In this document: positions 31,941-41,700 of the stretch, in pieces | Layout of the letters: every line of letters begins with the position of its first letter | How positions within the stretch are numbered: the stretch's first letter is position 1 | Origin: Spirochaetota bacterium | Lineage (GTDB): Bacteria > Spirochaetota > Spirochaetia > Treponematales > Rectinemataceae | Assembly (NCBI GenBank): GCA_029265255.1 | Contig: JAJUJQ010000004.1 | Coordinates: 114,397 to 178,396 of the forward strand | Direction of reading: 5' to 3' | DNA length: 64,000 bases | Notes under the pieces: generated by a model | Database searches by the model: none | What the model was told of the DNA's origin: nothing | What the model saw: the letters and a program-made list of their open reading frames with translations, nothing else | Translations under genes and position numbers: made by a program

Positions 31941-32708
31941 TCATCCTTGCAGATAGCCCATGGCGGCTGATATGCCCCGCGCGGCTTTCACCACGTGGAT
32001 AGCGACTTTTTGTGGCTCCAGGTCTGGCCTTGCCTCGAGCATCCACGAGGTGCTGATGGAAGAAATGATCTGTCCTCGGTAATCGCGAATAGGAGCCGCG
32101 ACACAATTAACGCCCTCTTCGGCTTCTTCGTTGTCGTGTGTCCAGCCGCGCTGGCGACATCGGTGGATGTCTTCGATGAGTGAATCGATCGAATCATGTG
32201 TGCGCGGTCCGAATCGCTGGAACTGGACACCTGAGAAGAGCGTGTGGATTTCTTCGTCGTCCATGTCGAGAAGCAGGGCTTTGCCGAGCGATGTGCAGTA
32301 CAACGGTTTCTGCTGGCCAATGATCTCGTATTTTCGAAGACTCGTATACTGGTCCTGCTTGTCGATGTAGATCATCATGTTCCCCTGGCGGCGGGCAAGA
32401 AAGACGATAGTATTCAGCGTTGCAGCGAGTTCCCGCATGAATGGCGCTGACTCGGTCTTGAGCTCAAGATTGCTTAGATAATGGCTCGAAAGTTCGATAA
32501 GGCCAGGCCCGAGTCGGTAGCGGTTAGTGTCCTCAGCCTTGCGTACGAATGCATGCTGCAAAAGGACCGCGAGCAGGCGAAAGGTAGTGCTTCGTGGAAG
32601 GTCTACCTGCTCCGCGATTTGTGCCAAGGTAAGGCCATTTGGCTCACGCGCCAGAATTTCGAGAATATGGAAGGTGCGGTCGAGCGACTGGACACGGATT
32701 TCAGCCAT
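31941..32708 (-). CDS. IclR-family regulator (KdgR-like)
   Basis: 255 residues. N-terminal winged HTH (SLDRTFHILEILAREPNGLTLAQIAEQVDLPRSTTFRLL) and C-terminal effector domain with YCTSLGKALL and GVNCVAAPIRDYRG. Divergent from the kdu operon with a symmetric site between them, like KdgR of pectin degraders, whose ligand is 2-keto-3-deoxygluconate. Ribosome site CCAGGAGCACTCC. Confidence 0.88.
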   Translation of the reverse strand: MAEIRVQSLDRTFHILEILAREPNGLTLAQIAEQVDLPRSTTFRLLAVLLQHAFVRKAEDTNRYRLGPGLIELSSHYLSNLELKTESAPFMRELAATLNTIVFLARRQGNMMIYIDKQDQYTSLRKYEIIGQQKPLYCTSLGKALLLDMDDEEIHTLFSGVQFQRFGPRTHDSIDSLIEDIHRCRQRGWTHDNEEAEEGVNCVAAPIRDYRGQIISSISTSWMLEARPDLEPQKVAIHVVKAARGISAAMGYLQG

Positions 32709-32842
32709 GGAGTGCTCCTGGGGGAACGATGTTGAGCTCCATCTCGAATTCTATGGGAATGGGAGCTCAGGTTCAAGCCATGACATACTGAGCTCGCTTG
32801 TATTGCAGAATAGGAAGAGCTGAGTTAAAATATCTCATGTTT

Positions 32843-32868
32843 ATGGAATATAGTTCCATAATATGGAA
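32843..32868. promoter_or_regulatory. IclR/KdgR-type operator
   Basis: ATGGAA-N5-TTCCAT-N3-ATGGAA: two overlapping palindromes, about 100 bases before kduI and in the iclR-kduI divergent gap. The rest of the 259-base gap shows no other clear element. Confidence 0.6.
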
Positions 32869-32967
32869 TCAAAACCCTGCTTTCAACGCGCTATTGCATG
32901 AAGAGCGAGATCGGCGCGACTGAATGAGGCGTTTGCTGCGTAACCCGCGCGTACAAGGAGCTGATCA

Positions 32968-33798
32968 ATGGAAACCAGAGAATACGTCAATTCTGAATTT
33001 GCCCGGCATCTCGACACCGACGGGCTCCGGAGGCATTTTCTTGTCGAAAAGGTTTTTATACCCGGCGAGATGACGATGGTCTATTCACACGTAGACAGGA
33101 TGATCGCGGGCGGTATCTGCCCAAGCGCTGTTCCTCTTGCTCTCCCGGCAACTCGTGCTCTTGGAACCGATTTCTTTCTGGCCAGGCGGGAAATGGGAAT
33201 CATCAATATCGGAGGCGCAGGGACGATAGACGTTGATGGGGTGACGTATCCGGTAGCGCCACGCGACGCATTCTATATTGGCATGGGAGCAAGAGAAGTA
33301 CGATTTTCGAGCCTTAATCCCGAACAGCCCGCAAAATTCTACTGTAACAGCGCACCAGCCCACCGAGCGTGCCCGTCGCGGCTCATTCCATTCGATCAGG
33401 CAAAGCATGTGGAGATGGGCAGTGATGCAGAATGCAACCGTCGAACCATTCATCAATATATTCATCCAGCGGTATTGGACACCTGCCAGCTCGTCATGGG
33501 CATGACGACACTGTATGAAGGCTCGGTCTGGAACACCATGCCGGTTCACACGCACGAGCGGCGTATGGAAGTGTACTTCTACTTCGATATGCCGGATGAC
33601 CGGGTTGTATTCCATTTCATGGGTAAGCCTGATGAAACACGGCATCTGGTGGTGCGCAATGAACAAGCGGTCATCAGCCCGAGCTGGTCGATCCACTCAG
33701 GAGTTGGAACAGGCAGTTATACCTTCATCTGGGGTATGGCGGGGGAAAATCAGACGTTCACGGATATGGATGCTGTGCCCATGTCGATGCTGAGATAG
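32968..33798 (+). CDS. kduI: 5-dehydro-4-deoxy-D-glucuronate isomerase
   Basis: 276 residues, full length. Isomerises 5-keto-4-deoxyuronate to 2,5-diketo-3-deoxygluconate in pectin breakdown. The zinc-binding cupin block MPVHTHERRMEVYFYFDM and later SPSWSIHSG (metal His) are present. First gene of a plus-strand operon running to kdgK. Confidence 0.96.
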   Translation: METREYVNSEFARHLDTDGLRRHFLVEKVFIPGEMTMVYSHVDRMIAGGICPSAVPLALPATRALGTDFFLARREMGIINIGGAGTIDVDGVTYPVAPRDAFYIGMGAREVRFSSLNPEQPAKFYCNSAPAHRACPSRLIPFDQAKHVEMGSDAECNRRTIHQYIHPAVLDTCQLVMGMTTLYEGSVWNTMPVHTHERRMEVYFYFDMPDDRVVFHFMGKPDETRHLVVRNEQAVISPSWSIHSGVGTGSYTFIWGMAGENQTFTDMDAVPMSMLR

Positions 33799-33831
33799 CA
33801 TCGCGAGATAATGCAAAGGAGGGTGATGTCA

Positions 33832-34593
33832 ATGATACTCGATACATTCAAGCTTGATGGAAAAGTGGCGATCGTGACGGGGGCCTCGACAGGATTGGGG
33901 CAAGGCATGTGCATCGGGTTGGCGGAAGCGGGGGCCGACATTGTGGGCGTCGATTATGTTCCCTCGGATGAAACAGGGCGCGAGATCGAAAAACGCGGCA
34001 GGCGATTTTTAGGAATTGTCGCCGATCTGCGGACTATCGAGCCCATTCAGGGCATTATCGACAAAGTAGTGGCAGAATTTGGTCATGTGGATATTCTGGT
34101 CAATAACGCAGGAATCATCAGGCGCGAAGACGCGCTCTTGTTCACAGAAAAAGATTGGGACGAGGTAATGGACCTTAATGCAAAAACTGTGTTCTTTTTC
34201 AGCCAGGCAGCAGCGAAGCAGTTTATTGCCCAGGGAAAAGGTGGCAAAATAATCAATATAGCTTCGATGCTTTCGTTCCAGGGAGGAATTAGAGTTCCTT
34301 CCTATACCGCATCCAAAAGCGCAGTCATGGGACTGACACGGCTCCTGGCAAATGAGTGGGCAAAATATCGCATCAATGTCAATGCGATCGCCCCGGGCTA
34401 TATGGCGACGAACAATACCGCCCAGTTGCGGGCTGACCCCAATCGTTCCCAGGAAATTCTGGGGAGAATCCCTGCGGGGCGCTGGGGTACTCCGGAGGAC
34501 GTACAGGGAGCCGCGGTGTTTCTCGCGTCGGCTGCCAGCGAATATGTGAATGGTTATACGATCGCGGTTGATGGAGGCTGGCTGGCACGGTAA
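33832..34593 (+). CDS. kduD: 2-deoxy-D-gluconate 3-dehydrogenase (KduD)
   Basis: 253 residues. Reduces 2,5-diketo-3-deoxygluconate to 2-keto-3-deoxygluconate. Short-chain dehydrogenase with cofactor motif TGASTGLGQG, NNAG, and catalytic Tyr-x-x-x-Lys in SYTASKSAVMG. The start at 33832 is nine bases after GGAGG; two upstream in-frame ATGs are too close to or before the ribosome site. Confidence 0.95.
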   Translation: MILDTFKLDGKVAIVTGASTGLGQGMCIGLAEAGADIVGVDYVPSDETGREIEKRGRRFLGIVADLRTIEPIQGIIDKVVAEFGHVDILVNNAGIIRREDALLFTEKDWDEVMDLNAKTVFFFSQAAAKQFIAQGKGGKIINIASMLSFQGGIRVPSYTASKSAVMGLTRLLANEWAKYRINVNAIAPGYMATNNTAQLRADPNRSQEILGRIPAGRWGTPEDVQGAAVFLASAASEYVNGYTIAVDGGWLAR

Positions 34594-34676
34594 AAGGGTG
34601 GATTGCCCATGGAGTATATTCCTGTCGTCAATGTGTCCATATCGACGTGGCATTCGGAGCGTTGAGGAGGTTCGGA

Positions 34677-35135
34677 ATGATCGTTGCAAGCATGCAGGAT
34701 TTGCAGCGCTACAGGGGTTTGAGTTCGAAACTGGATCGCGCGTTCGACTGGATCTTGAGTGAAGCATGGAACATGCTGCCGGAAGGGAAACATGCGATCG
34801 AAGGCGAGGAGGTGTACGCCCTCGTGCAGCGCTATGAAACAAAGGACCCTTCGGCTGGAAAGCTTGAAGCGCATCGTCGATATATCGATATTCAGATGCT
34901 TGCCGCTGGTGAGGAGCTTATCCGGGTTCTGCCGGTGAAGGGGCTTGTGCCGATCGAGCCATACAAGCCGGATATCGAATTTTTTTCGATGCCGGAAGGA
35001 GAAACGTTTCATATTGTGCATCTGCGACCTGGTATCCTGGCACTGCTGTTTCCCGAGGATGCGCATATGCCGTGCATCCGTTGCGGAGAAGGAGCGCTGC
35101 CGGTAACCAAGGTCGTTATCAAGGTTGCGGTTTGA
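34677..35135 (+). CDS. YhcH/YjgK/YiaL family protein
   Basis: 152 residues, cupin-like fold. KHAIEGEEVYALVQRYETKD and LEAHRRYIDIQMLAAGEE are the conserved metal-site blocks. Related to EbgC and NanQ, which act as sugar anomerases or epimerases. In this operon it may speed anomer exchange of a uronate intermediate; that is inference. Ribosome site GAGGAGGTTCGGA. Confidence 0.88.
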   Translation: MIVASMQDLQRYRGLSSKLDRAFDWILSEAWNMLPEGKHAIEGEEVYALVQRYETKDPSAGKLEAHRRYIDIQMLAAGEELIRVLPVKGLVPIEPYKPDIEFFSMPEGETFHIVHLRPGILALLFPEDAHMPCIRCGEGALPVTKVVIKVAV

Positions 35136-35163
35136 GGTAAAGTATCATGGGAGGAGGTTTTCG

Positions 35164-36012
35164 ATGACTGATTTCAGGACATTGTTTTATGAATCGGCCA
35201 TCATTCCGGTTATTAAAATTGAATCGCCCGAAAAATCCGATGGACTTGCGGGAGCGCTTCGAGCTGGTGGACTTCACATTGCCGAGGTGACATTCAGAAC
35301 AAAAGCAGCACCAGCGGTCATCGAGCGATTTGCCCGCCACCATGGAGATATAGTGGTGGGAGCTGGGACCGTCACCTCGAAAGCCGATGTCGACGCGGCG
35401 CTTTCGGCCGGGGCCTCCTTTATCGTATCACCAGGATTCAATCCTGTGATCTGCGAGTATTGTCTTGAAAAAGGGGTACCGATATTTCCGGGAGTCAATA
35501 CTCCATCCTTAATCGAACAGGCGATGGGTATGGGGCTTTCGATACTGAAATTTTTTCCCGCGGAGGTTTCTGGAGGAACGAAGGCGCTCAAGGCCTTTGA
35601 ATCTGTCTATCCGCAGGTGTCTTTCATCCCAACTGGCGGTATCCAGGAAGCCAATATCAATGAATATCTGGGTTGCAAAAATGTGATTGCCTGCGGTGGT
35701 TCGTGGATTGTTCCCACAGATGCCATAGAAGCGGGGCGGTTTGAGGAAATCGAAGGACTCATCCGCTCATGCCGAAGAACAATCATGGGATTCCTGCCTT
35801 TATCGGCTGTCTCGGGATGGACAGAGCACACACATGAGGTAGGGGCTCCCGCGCTTGAGATTCGCGTCCCATCCCTTTCAAGAACGATTGCAATGCTCCG
35901 GACGCAGGGGATTGTGCCCATTCCGGGGACAGAGCTCATGAAAGGGAAGGCACCTGTGGCCGCGGAAGTGGTCATGCCGGGAACCGGCGCACGAATCCGG
36001 CTTGTAGGCTGA
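35164..36012 (+). CDS. KDPG aldolase with C-terminal extension
   Basis: 282 residues. Residues 1-205 are a class I KDPG/KHG aldolase: AEVTFRTKAA, VGAGTV, SPGFNP, FPGVNTP and the Schiff-base Lys in LKFFPAE. Splits KDPG into pyruvate and glyceraldehyde 3-phosphate. The last ~70 residues (LSAVSGWTEHTHEVGAPALE onward) are extra compared with the usual ~210-residue enzyme; I do not recognise them. The extension carries an exact copy of the 12-mer repeat, read as GTEL. Start at 35164 after GGGAGGAGG. Confidence 0.9.
   Translation: MTDFRTLFYESAIIPVIKIESPEKSDGLAGALRAGGLHIAEVTFRTKAAPAVIERFARHHGDIVVGAGTVTSKADVDAALSAGASFIVSPGFNPVICEYCLEKGVPIFPGVNTPSLIEQAMGMGLSILKFFPAEVSGGTKALKAFESVYPQVSFIPTGGIQEANINEYLGCKNVIACGGSWIVPTDAIEAGRFEEIEGLIRSCRRTIMGFLPLSAVSGWTEHTHEVGAPALEIRVPSLSRTIAMLRTQGIVPIPGTELMKGKAPVAAEVVMPGTGARIRLVG
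35925..35936 (+). repeat. 12-mer repeat copy 1, exact
   Basis: First copy in the window; read as GTEL in the KDPG aldolase extension. Confidence 0.85.
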
Positions 36013-36043
36013 GCCGGGTATATTGGATCGAAGGAGTCCAGCG

Positions 36044-37069
36044 ATGGTAGTGACCTTTGGTGAGATCATGCTTAGATTGAAGTCTCCTGGACAAGAGCGA
36101 CTGTTCCAGTCTCCAATGCTGGAAGCGACGTTCGGCGGCAGTGAGGCAAATGTCGCGGTCGCATTGGCTCGTCTGGGAATTCCCGCACGCTTCGTGACAC
36201 TGCTTCCAGATAATCAGATCGGGCGGGATTGCACCCGCGCGCTGCAGTATCATGGCGTCGATACATCGTTCATTACATTCAAGAAAGGGAGCAGGATAGG
36301 GATCTATTTCTTTGAGAATGGGGCTAATCAGCGGCCCAGCAATGTCATATATGATCGGGCTCACTCGGCAATTTCGGAAATAGCTCCGGGAGACATCGAT
36401 TGGGGAAAAGTCTTTCTCAGTGGCGACTGGTATCATGTATCAGGAATTACTCCCGCGCTGTCGGCTCAGGCGGCCGACGCGTGCCGGCAGTCAATGGCCA
36501 AGGCAAAAGAGTCGGGCCTTACCGTTTCCTTTGATTTGAATTACCGAGCCAAGCTCTGGAATTATGGCGCTGAGGCACGCGCAGTCATGCGTGAACTTGC
36601 CAGATATGCCGACGTACTGATCGGCAACGAAGAAGACTATCAAAAATCTTTGGGAATCGAGGGACCTTCGGGGGCTGCCAAGGGAGAGATTGATGTTGCT
36701 GGCTATCGAGCGATGTGTGAGCGCGCGCTCGAAGCCTTCCCTGGGGCTTCTATGGCCGCGGTAACGCTTCGACAGAGCTATTCGGCAGACAATAATGACT
36801 GGTCCGGCATGCTGGTGACTCGGGAACAGAGCTTTTTATCGCGAATGTATCGCATGAGCGATATCGTCGATCGAGTGGGGGCAGGCGACAGTTTTGCAGC
36901 GGGGCTTATCTATGGCATGCTGAGCTATAAAGACCCACAGAAATCGCTCGAGTACGCGGTAGCGCTCTCGTGTCTTAAACACACAATCCCGGGTGATTTC
37001 GCCATTATTGAGCATGGAGAGGTATTGAAGCTTCTCGAGGGAGATTCGACAGGAAGGGTCCAGCGCTGA
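36044..37069 (+). CDS. kdgK: 2-keto-3-deoxygluconate kinase (PfkB family)
   Basis: 341 residues. Phosphorylates KDG to KDPG for the aldolase encoded just upstream. MVVTFGEIMLRL start, FGGSEANVAVALARLG sugar-binding block, and the C-terminal VDRVGAGDSFAAGLIYG with the catalytic Asp and anion hole. The ATG at 36044 has AAGGAG upstream; a TTG 21 bases earlier is less likely. End of the kduI operon. Confidence 0.93.
   Translation: MVVTFGEIMLRLKSPGQERLFQSPMLEATFGGSEANVAVALARLGIPARFVTLLPDNQIGRDCTRALQYHGVDTSFITFKKGSRIGIYFFENGANQRPSNVIYDRAHSAISEIAPGDIDWGKVFLSGDWYHVSGITPALSAQAADACRQSMAKAKESGLTVSFDLNYRAKLWNYGAEARAVMRELARYADVLIGNEEDYQKSLGIEGPSGAAKGEIDVAGYRAMCERALEAFPGASMAAVTLRQSYSADNNDWSGMLVTREQSFLSRMYRMSDIVDRVGAGDSFAAGLIYGMLSYKDPQKSLEYAVALSCLKHTIPGDFAIIEHGEVLKLLEGDSTGRVQR
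36822..36833 (+). repeat. 12-mer repeat copy 2, one mismatch
   Basis: GGGAACAGAGCT; read as EQSF in kdgK. Confidence 0.6.
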
Positions 37070-37130
37070 AGCCGGAACGTATAAAGCGAAAATATTCGCG
37101 GACGCATGGCTTTGAGTACCCAGGGGAGCC

Positions 37131-38561
37131 TCAGGATTGTTCTTTCTTGTCAAGGTCAATGACTGTGCTTCCTGACTCCTTGATAATTGCTTCCTGATCC
37201 TTCACGCCTCCGATGTGAACCCCGCTCAGGACGCACTTTGCGTTGCGAATGCGGATGCCGCGCGCCTGGATTTCCGGCAATCCTTCATACATCTCGGATG
37301 TTGAGATTTCGGCAAGATCATCATTCGATAGAGAAGCGATATAATTTTCAATAACCAGGTTCTCGATTTTGGATTCAGGCAGGCCGGCGATAAAACCGGT
37401 CGAGGCTCGGCAACGATCAGCGACAATATTGGATATTTTGATATTTCTCAATCGAGGGGTGAGGGGTGACATCGGAGCAATTTCGAGAGAGAAAAGCTGA
37501 GCTCTGTCCCCGCGAGGCGCGCCACAATGGTAGTACAGATTGATGGTGAGAGGAACGAGCACCTTATCCATAATGAGGTTTCTGAAATCCAGGTTCTGGA
37601 CCGTTCCTCCCCGTCCTCTTCTGCTCTTTATACGAATGCCGCGGTCTGTGCCGATACAGCGACAGTTGAATACTTCGATATTTTCGATACCACCTGCTGT
37701 TTCGCTGCCGATAACGACACCGCCATGCCCGCTTAGGAAAGTACATCCTTGTACGACAACGTTGCGGGTGGGCACATTCTCAGCTAGCCCCTGCGGTCCA
37801 GAGCCGGCTTTCAATACAAGGCAGTCATCGCCGACATCAATGAGTGAATGAGAGATTGCGATATCAGAACATGAATCGATATCGATACCATCGGTATTAG
37901 GCGCGTCTGGCGGGTTGATGATCGTAACGTTGTTTATCTCAATATATTGTGAAAACACGGGATGGATGGTCCAGAAAGGGGAATTTCTTACTGTCAGACC
38001 TTCAATAACAATATGCGAGCAGCGAAAAAACTGAATCAGTGGAGGGCGAAGAAACTGAATTTCCCTGCCACCACCTCCGGAAGGCTGGTGTTCAATATTT
38101 CCATTGAGTTTAGCGAGCTCTTGTTCAATCGGAAGCTCTGGAAAGCTCTGTCCCCGTGCCCGTTTTTCGCGATAGGTTTTCCACCACCAGGAGCCACCTC
38201 CATCGATCGTACCTTCTCCCGTCAAGGAAATATTCGAAGCATCATGAGCAAAGATGAGAGGGTGCATGGCATAGCACACGATTCCTTCCCAGCGTGTTCT
38301 GACAGGTGGATAGAGAGAAGGATCAGAGATGAACTGGATGATGGCATCCGTTTCCAGATGAAGGTGTGTGTTGGTTTTCAGTTCGAGCGGTCCTGTGAGA
38401 TATGAACCGGCGGGAACATTCAACCTCCCTCCGCCATTCTCGGCCAATGTATCAAGTGCCTTCTGGAATGCTTTGGAACAATCTGTTCGGCCATCAGGAA
38501 CAGCGTTAAAGTCCAAAATGCTAAGGGGCGCCGTATTGTTGCTTGATTTCCGAATGTTCAT
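37131..38561 (-). CDS. GH28 polygalacturonase-type hydrolase
   Basis: 476 residues, no signal peptide, so probably cytoplasmic and acting on imported oligogalacturonides. Right-handed beta-helix with the four GH28 motifs: NTDGID, GDDC, GHGG and RIK. The ATG at 38561 follows AAGGAT; a TTG six bases earlier is the alternative. Converges on kdgK and diverges from the hybrid regulator. Carries two exact copies of the 12-mer repeat. Confidence 0.92.
   Translation of the reverse strand: MNIRKSSNNTAPLSILDFNAVPDGRTDCSKAFQKALDTLAENGGGRLNVPAGSYLTGPLELKTNTHLHLETDAIIQFISDPSLYPPVRTRWEGIVCYAMHPLIFAHDASNISLTGEGTIDGGGSWWWKTYREKRARGQSFPELPIEQELAKLNGNIEHQPSGGGGREIQFLRPPLIQFFRCSHIVIEGLTVRNSPFWTIHPVFSQYIEINNVTIINPPDAPNTDGIDIDSCSDIAISHSLIDVGDDCLVLKAGSGPQGLAENVPTRNVVVQGCTFLSGHGGVVIGSETAGGIENIEVFNCRCIGTDRGIRIKSRRGRGGTVQNLDFRNLIMDKVLVPLTINLYYHCGAPRGDRAQLFSLEIAPMSPLTPRLRNIKISNIVADRCRASTGFIAGLPESKIENLVIENYIASLSNDDLAEISTSEMYEGLPEIQARGIRIRNAKCVLSGVHIGGVKDQEAIIKESGSTVIDLDKKEQS
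37500..37511 (-). repeat. 12-mer repeat copy 3, exact
   Basis: Read as GDRA in the GH28 gene (coding sense). Confidence 0.85.
38144..38155 (-). repeat. 12-mer repeat copy 4, exact
   Basis: Read as GQSF in the GH28 gene (coding sense). Confidence 0.85.
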
Positions 38562-38706
38562 ACTCAATATCCTTCTTCGTTAGGCAATTCTTTTCTGAGA
38601 ACCATAGAAAGCGCAATTGTCTTTTGTTTCCAATATTTGGATTTTGCTGTTATCATAGATGTTGAAGGCAGAACTCTCCAAAAAAACTTATTGCAAAGGT
38701 ACTGGC

Positions 38707-41700
38707 ATGGGAATTCATGAAAAAACAGCGGAAAAAGCGGATCATACTGGCGCCGATAAAGGGTGCGGGAAGCTTGACACGCAAATGCGGGTAGCGTTCC
38801 TCCTTGCATCCATCCACACAGGAGCAGCGAAAAGAATATGGACAGAGCTATTCAGGGTTTGCCATCGTGATCGAATCATTCTCTATGTATTTCCTGGTGG
38901 CAGACTGAACGCTCCTGAAAGCCATGAATTCATGCGGAATAAAATTTTCCATTGTATTAAGAAGGAAAATTTCGATGGGGCGGTTTCGTGGGCTTCTACG
39001 CTCAGCGGCTATGTGGCCGAAAAGGATGTCGAGGCATTTCACTCTTCAGTCATAGATATTCCATTGGTTACCTTCGGCTTGAAATTCGAACATGCGCCTT
39101 GCGTCCATATCGATACCTACAACGGAATGAAGGAATTGGTCTTCCATTTGGCAAAAAAGCATGAGAAACGCAAAATCGCGTATATCGGCGGACCGAGCGC
39201 ACATTCTTCCGCGGAAGCAAGGCATCGAGCCTATCGGGACGCCCTCAAAACACTGGGGCTAGCATTCGATCCTCGATTGGAAGTGTTGAATAATTCGTGG
39301 GACCAGGGAGAATATGCGGCGGTTGAGCTCCTTGATCATAGAAAACTGATTCCAGGAAATGATTTTGATGCCCTCTGCGCAGCGAGTGACCTGCTCCTTT
39401 TCGATGCGGTACAAGTACTTCAAAGAAAAGGCTATGTAATCCCAAAAGATGTAGCGCTGGGAGGCTTTAACGACTCAGAGGAAAGCTACCTGCTGTCACC
39501 GACATTAACCACTGTCAATATGCCATTTGCCAAACAGGCTTCCCAGGCTTTTAAATCATTAAAGAGAATCTTGTCCGGACACCTGACGGAAGACGATGCT
39601 TTTTTAGGGACAAAGCTTGTAATTCGACAATCGTGCGGGTGTCATATCGATTCAGTTCGGCTTGTGGAGAGTACGAAAAGAAAGATTAGGTTTAGAACAA
39701 AGCTCTGTCCCCCGAATCAATCAATATCGAGCATGAGAGGTATTCCCGATGAGGATGACCTTCTGCATCAGATCGAACAAATCGCGAGAAAGAAGATGCA
39801 AATCAATGCCGAGAAAGCAGGTAACATGGCAGAGGAATTGCTCGCTTCGTTCTACGCATCCCTCAGTAGCGATCAGAGGCCTGGGTTTCTGGATGTTCTC
39901 GACGTCATGCTCAACCAAGCAATCCTCGAGGGCCGGGAGATCAGCGCATTTCAGGACATTATCACACTAATCCACGGACATTTCCGGAAAATGGCTGGGG
40001 GCAGCACCACAAAATGTGAAGAGCATGGACAGGAAGAAGACCCAAAGGAAGTAATAATTCATCAAGCCCGCATTCTTGTTTCAGACGCAGAAAAAAGGAA
40101 AAGCAATTACCAATCATGGAAGGAACGCAAGATCGAACATGCGATCAACTGCTTCAACCAGGATTTGCTATGTGCTACCGACGTGGCCTTCCTCATCAAA
40201 TCTGCCCAGCGATGGCTGTTCTCAATTGGGATTCATTCGTGTCATATCGTCATGTATCATTCTGAAGAAGAGAATCTCTATTGTGGGGGATATAGCAGGG
40301 AGAAATTGCTGATTCCTGAATTCTCATCTGGAGATATTGTGCCTTGTATCCATTTTCCAGCCCGAAAGATTCTCCCTGAACATCTGGCACCGGTGAAGGC
40401 GGGGGTCCATATAATGCTCCCTCTCTATGATCGCTCTACCAGCATTGGATATGCAGTCATGGGGACAGAGCATATCGATCCTTCTCTTGTCGAGGAAATC
40501 AGAGCTCAACTTTCATCAGCTCTGAGAGGTGTGCTTCTTTTTAGAGAAGCAACTTTGCTGCGCATTCGAGCAGAGAAAGCGGAAAGAATCAAGACTGAGT
40601 TACTGGCCAGAGTGAGTGGTGAATTACAGAAACCAGCGGCCGCGATTGCCGAAACCATACGCACGCTTGTGAATAAGAAAGAAATTCAAGGTAATTCTTA
40701 TGTTATCGAATCAATGGAGAAAATTCATCAACTAGCCGTGTCACAGCAGCATCTTATCCATACTCTTCTGGAACTCTCGAGAGCTCAGGCGGAGGATCTT
40801 CCTGTCCATGCATCGCTCTTTAGCATGAAGGATCTTTTTTCAGACATCATCGACCTCTGCTCCCGAGAACTTTCCGGGGTTCCGATGGTCAATGGTCCTC
40901 TATTTGACGGAATGCCTCTTCTCTTTGGGGACAGAGCAAGGATCTTACAGGTCGCAAGAATCCTTATCTCCATCTTGATCTCGCACTTCGATGGTATACT
41001 GCTCGGGGTGTTCCAGAGCATCCTTCCCTCGGGCGTGAGCATAGATTTGAGCATTACTACAAGCTCTGTCCCTAATGTTGACTACATTGCCCAGATTTCT
41101 GCAGCCATCGGGAAGGAAGAAAGGTATGTCTCATCGGCTTTTTCCATCCCAGAATTCGAATTGGAATTGGAGCTTGCTCGAAGGCTTATGTATCTCAATC
41201 ACGGAAGAATCGATTTTTTCACGGAGGAACAAACGGTTGGGTTCCATATAACACTCCCTTATCTGGCTGCCAGCAGCATAACGACTGAAAACGAACCGGA
41301 ATTTAGCACCGCAGAGATCAGCATTTTGAATGGAGAGCCTTTGTTCGTGAACGAGGGGGAAGATGATAAGCTCTGTCCCCGTTCTCGAATCAATATGACA
41401 ACGATCCTGTCTGCATCATGGAATGAAGATGTCCCGAGGCTGGTGTATGCCGACCTCTCGTCATTGAATTCAGAACAGGCGCAGATACTTGCAAGGCTTT
41501 TTGAATCAAATAATAAAAATAGATGCAGATTTTATCTGGCCTTTGGGGACAGAGGTTTGCAAAACCAGCAAACCGATTCGATGCACAATGAAGTTCCCTC
41601 CTTTTCGGGCTTACAACTGGACGATCTAGTCCGCTATCTTCGCCAGAAATCGCAAAAGGGAACAGTGTTGTTCCTGATCTCCCAGGATGTATTTCCGGAA

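Noticed and set aside
36771..39617. Weaker matches: GACAGAGCT at 36771-36779, ATGGACAGAGCT at 38838-38849, AGGGACAAAGCT at 39606-39617
   Set aside because: Two or more mismatches. They may be decayed copies, since they lie in the field, but chance cannot be excluded, so they are not counted.
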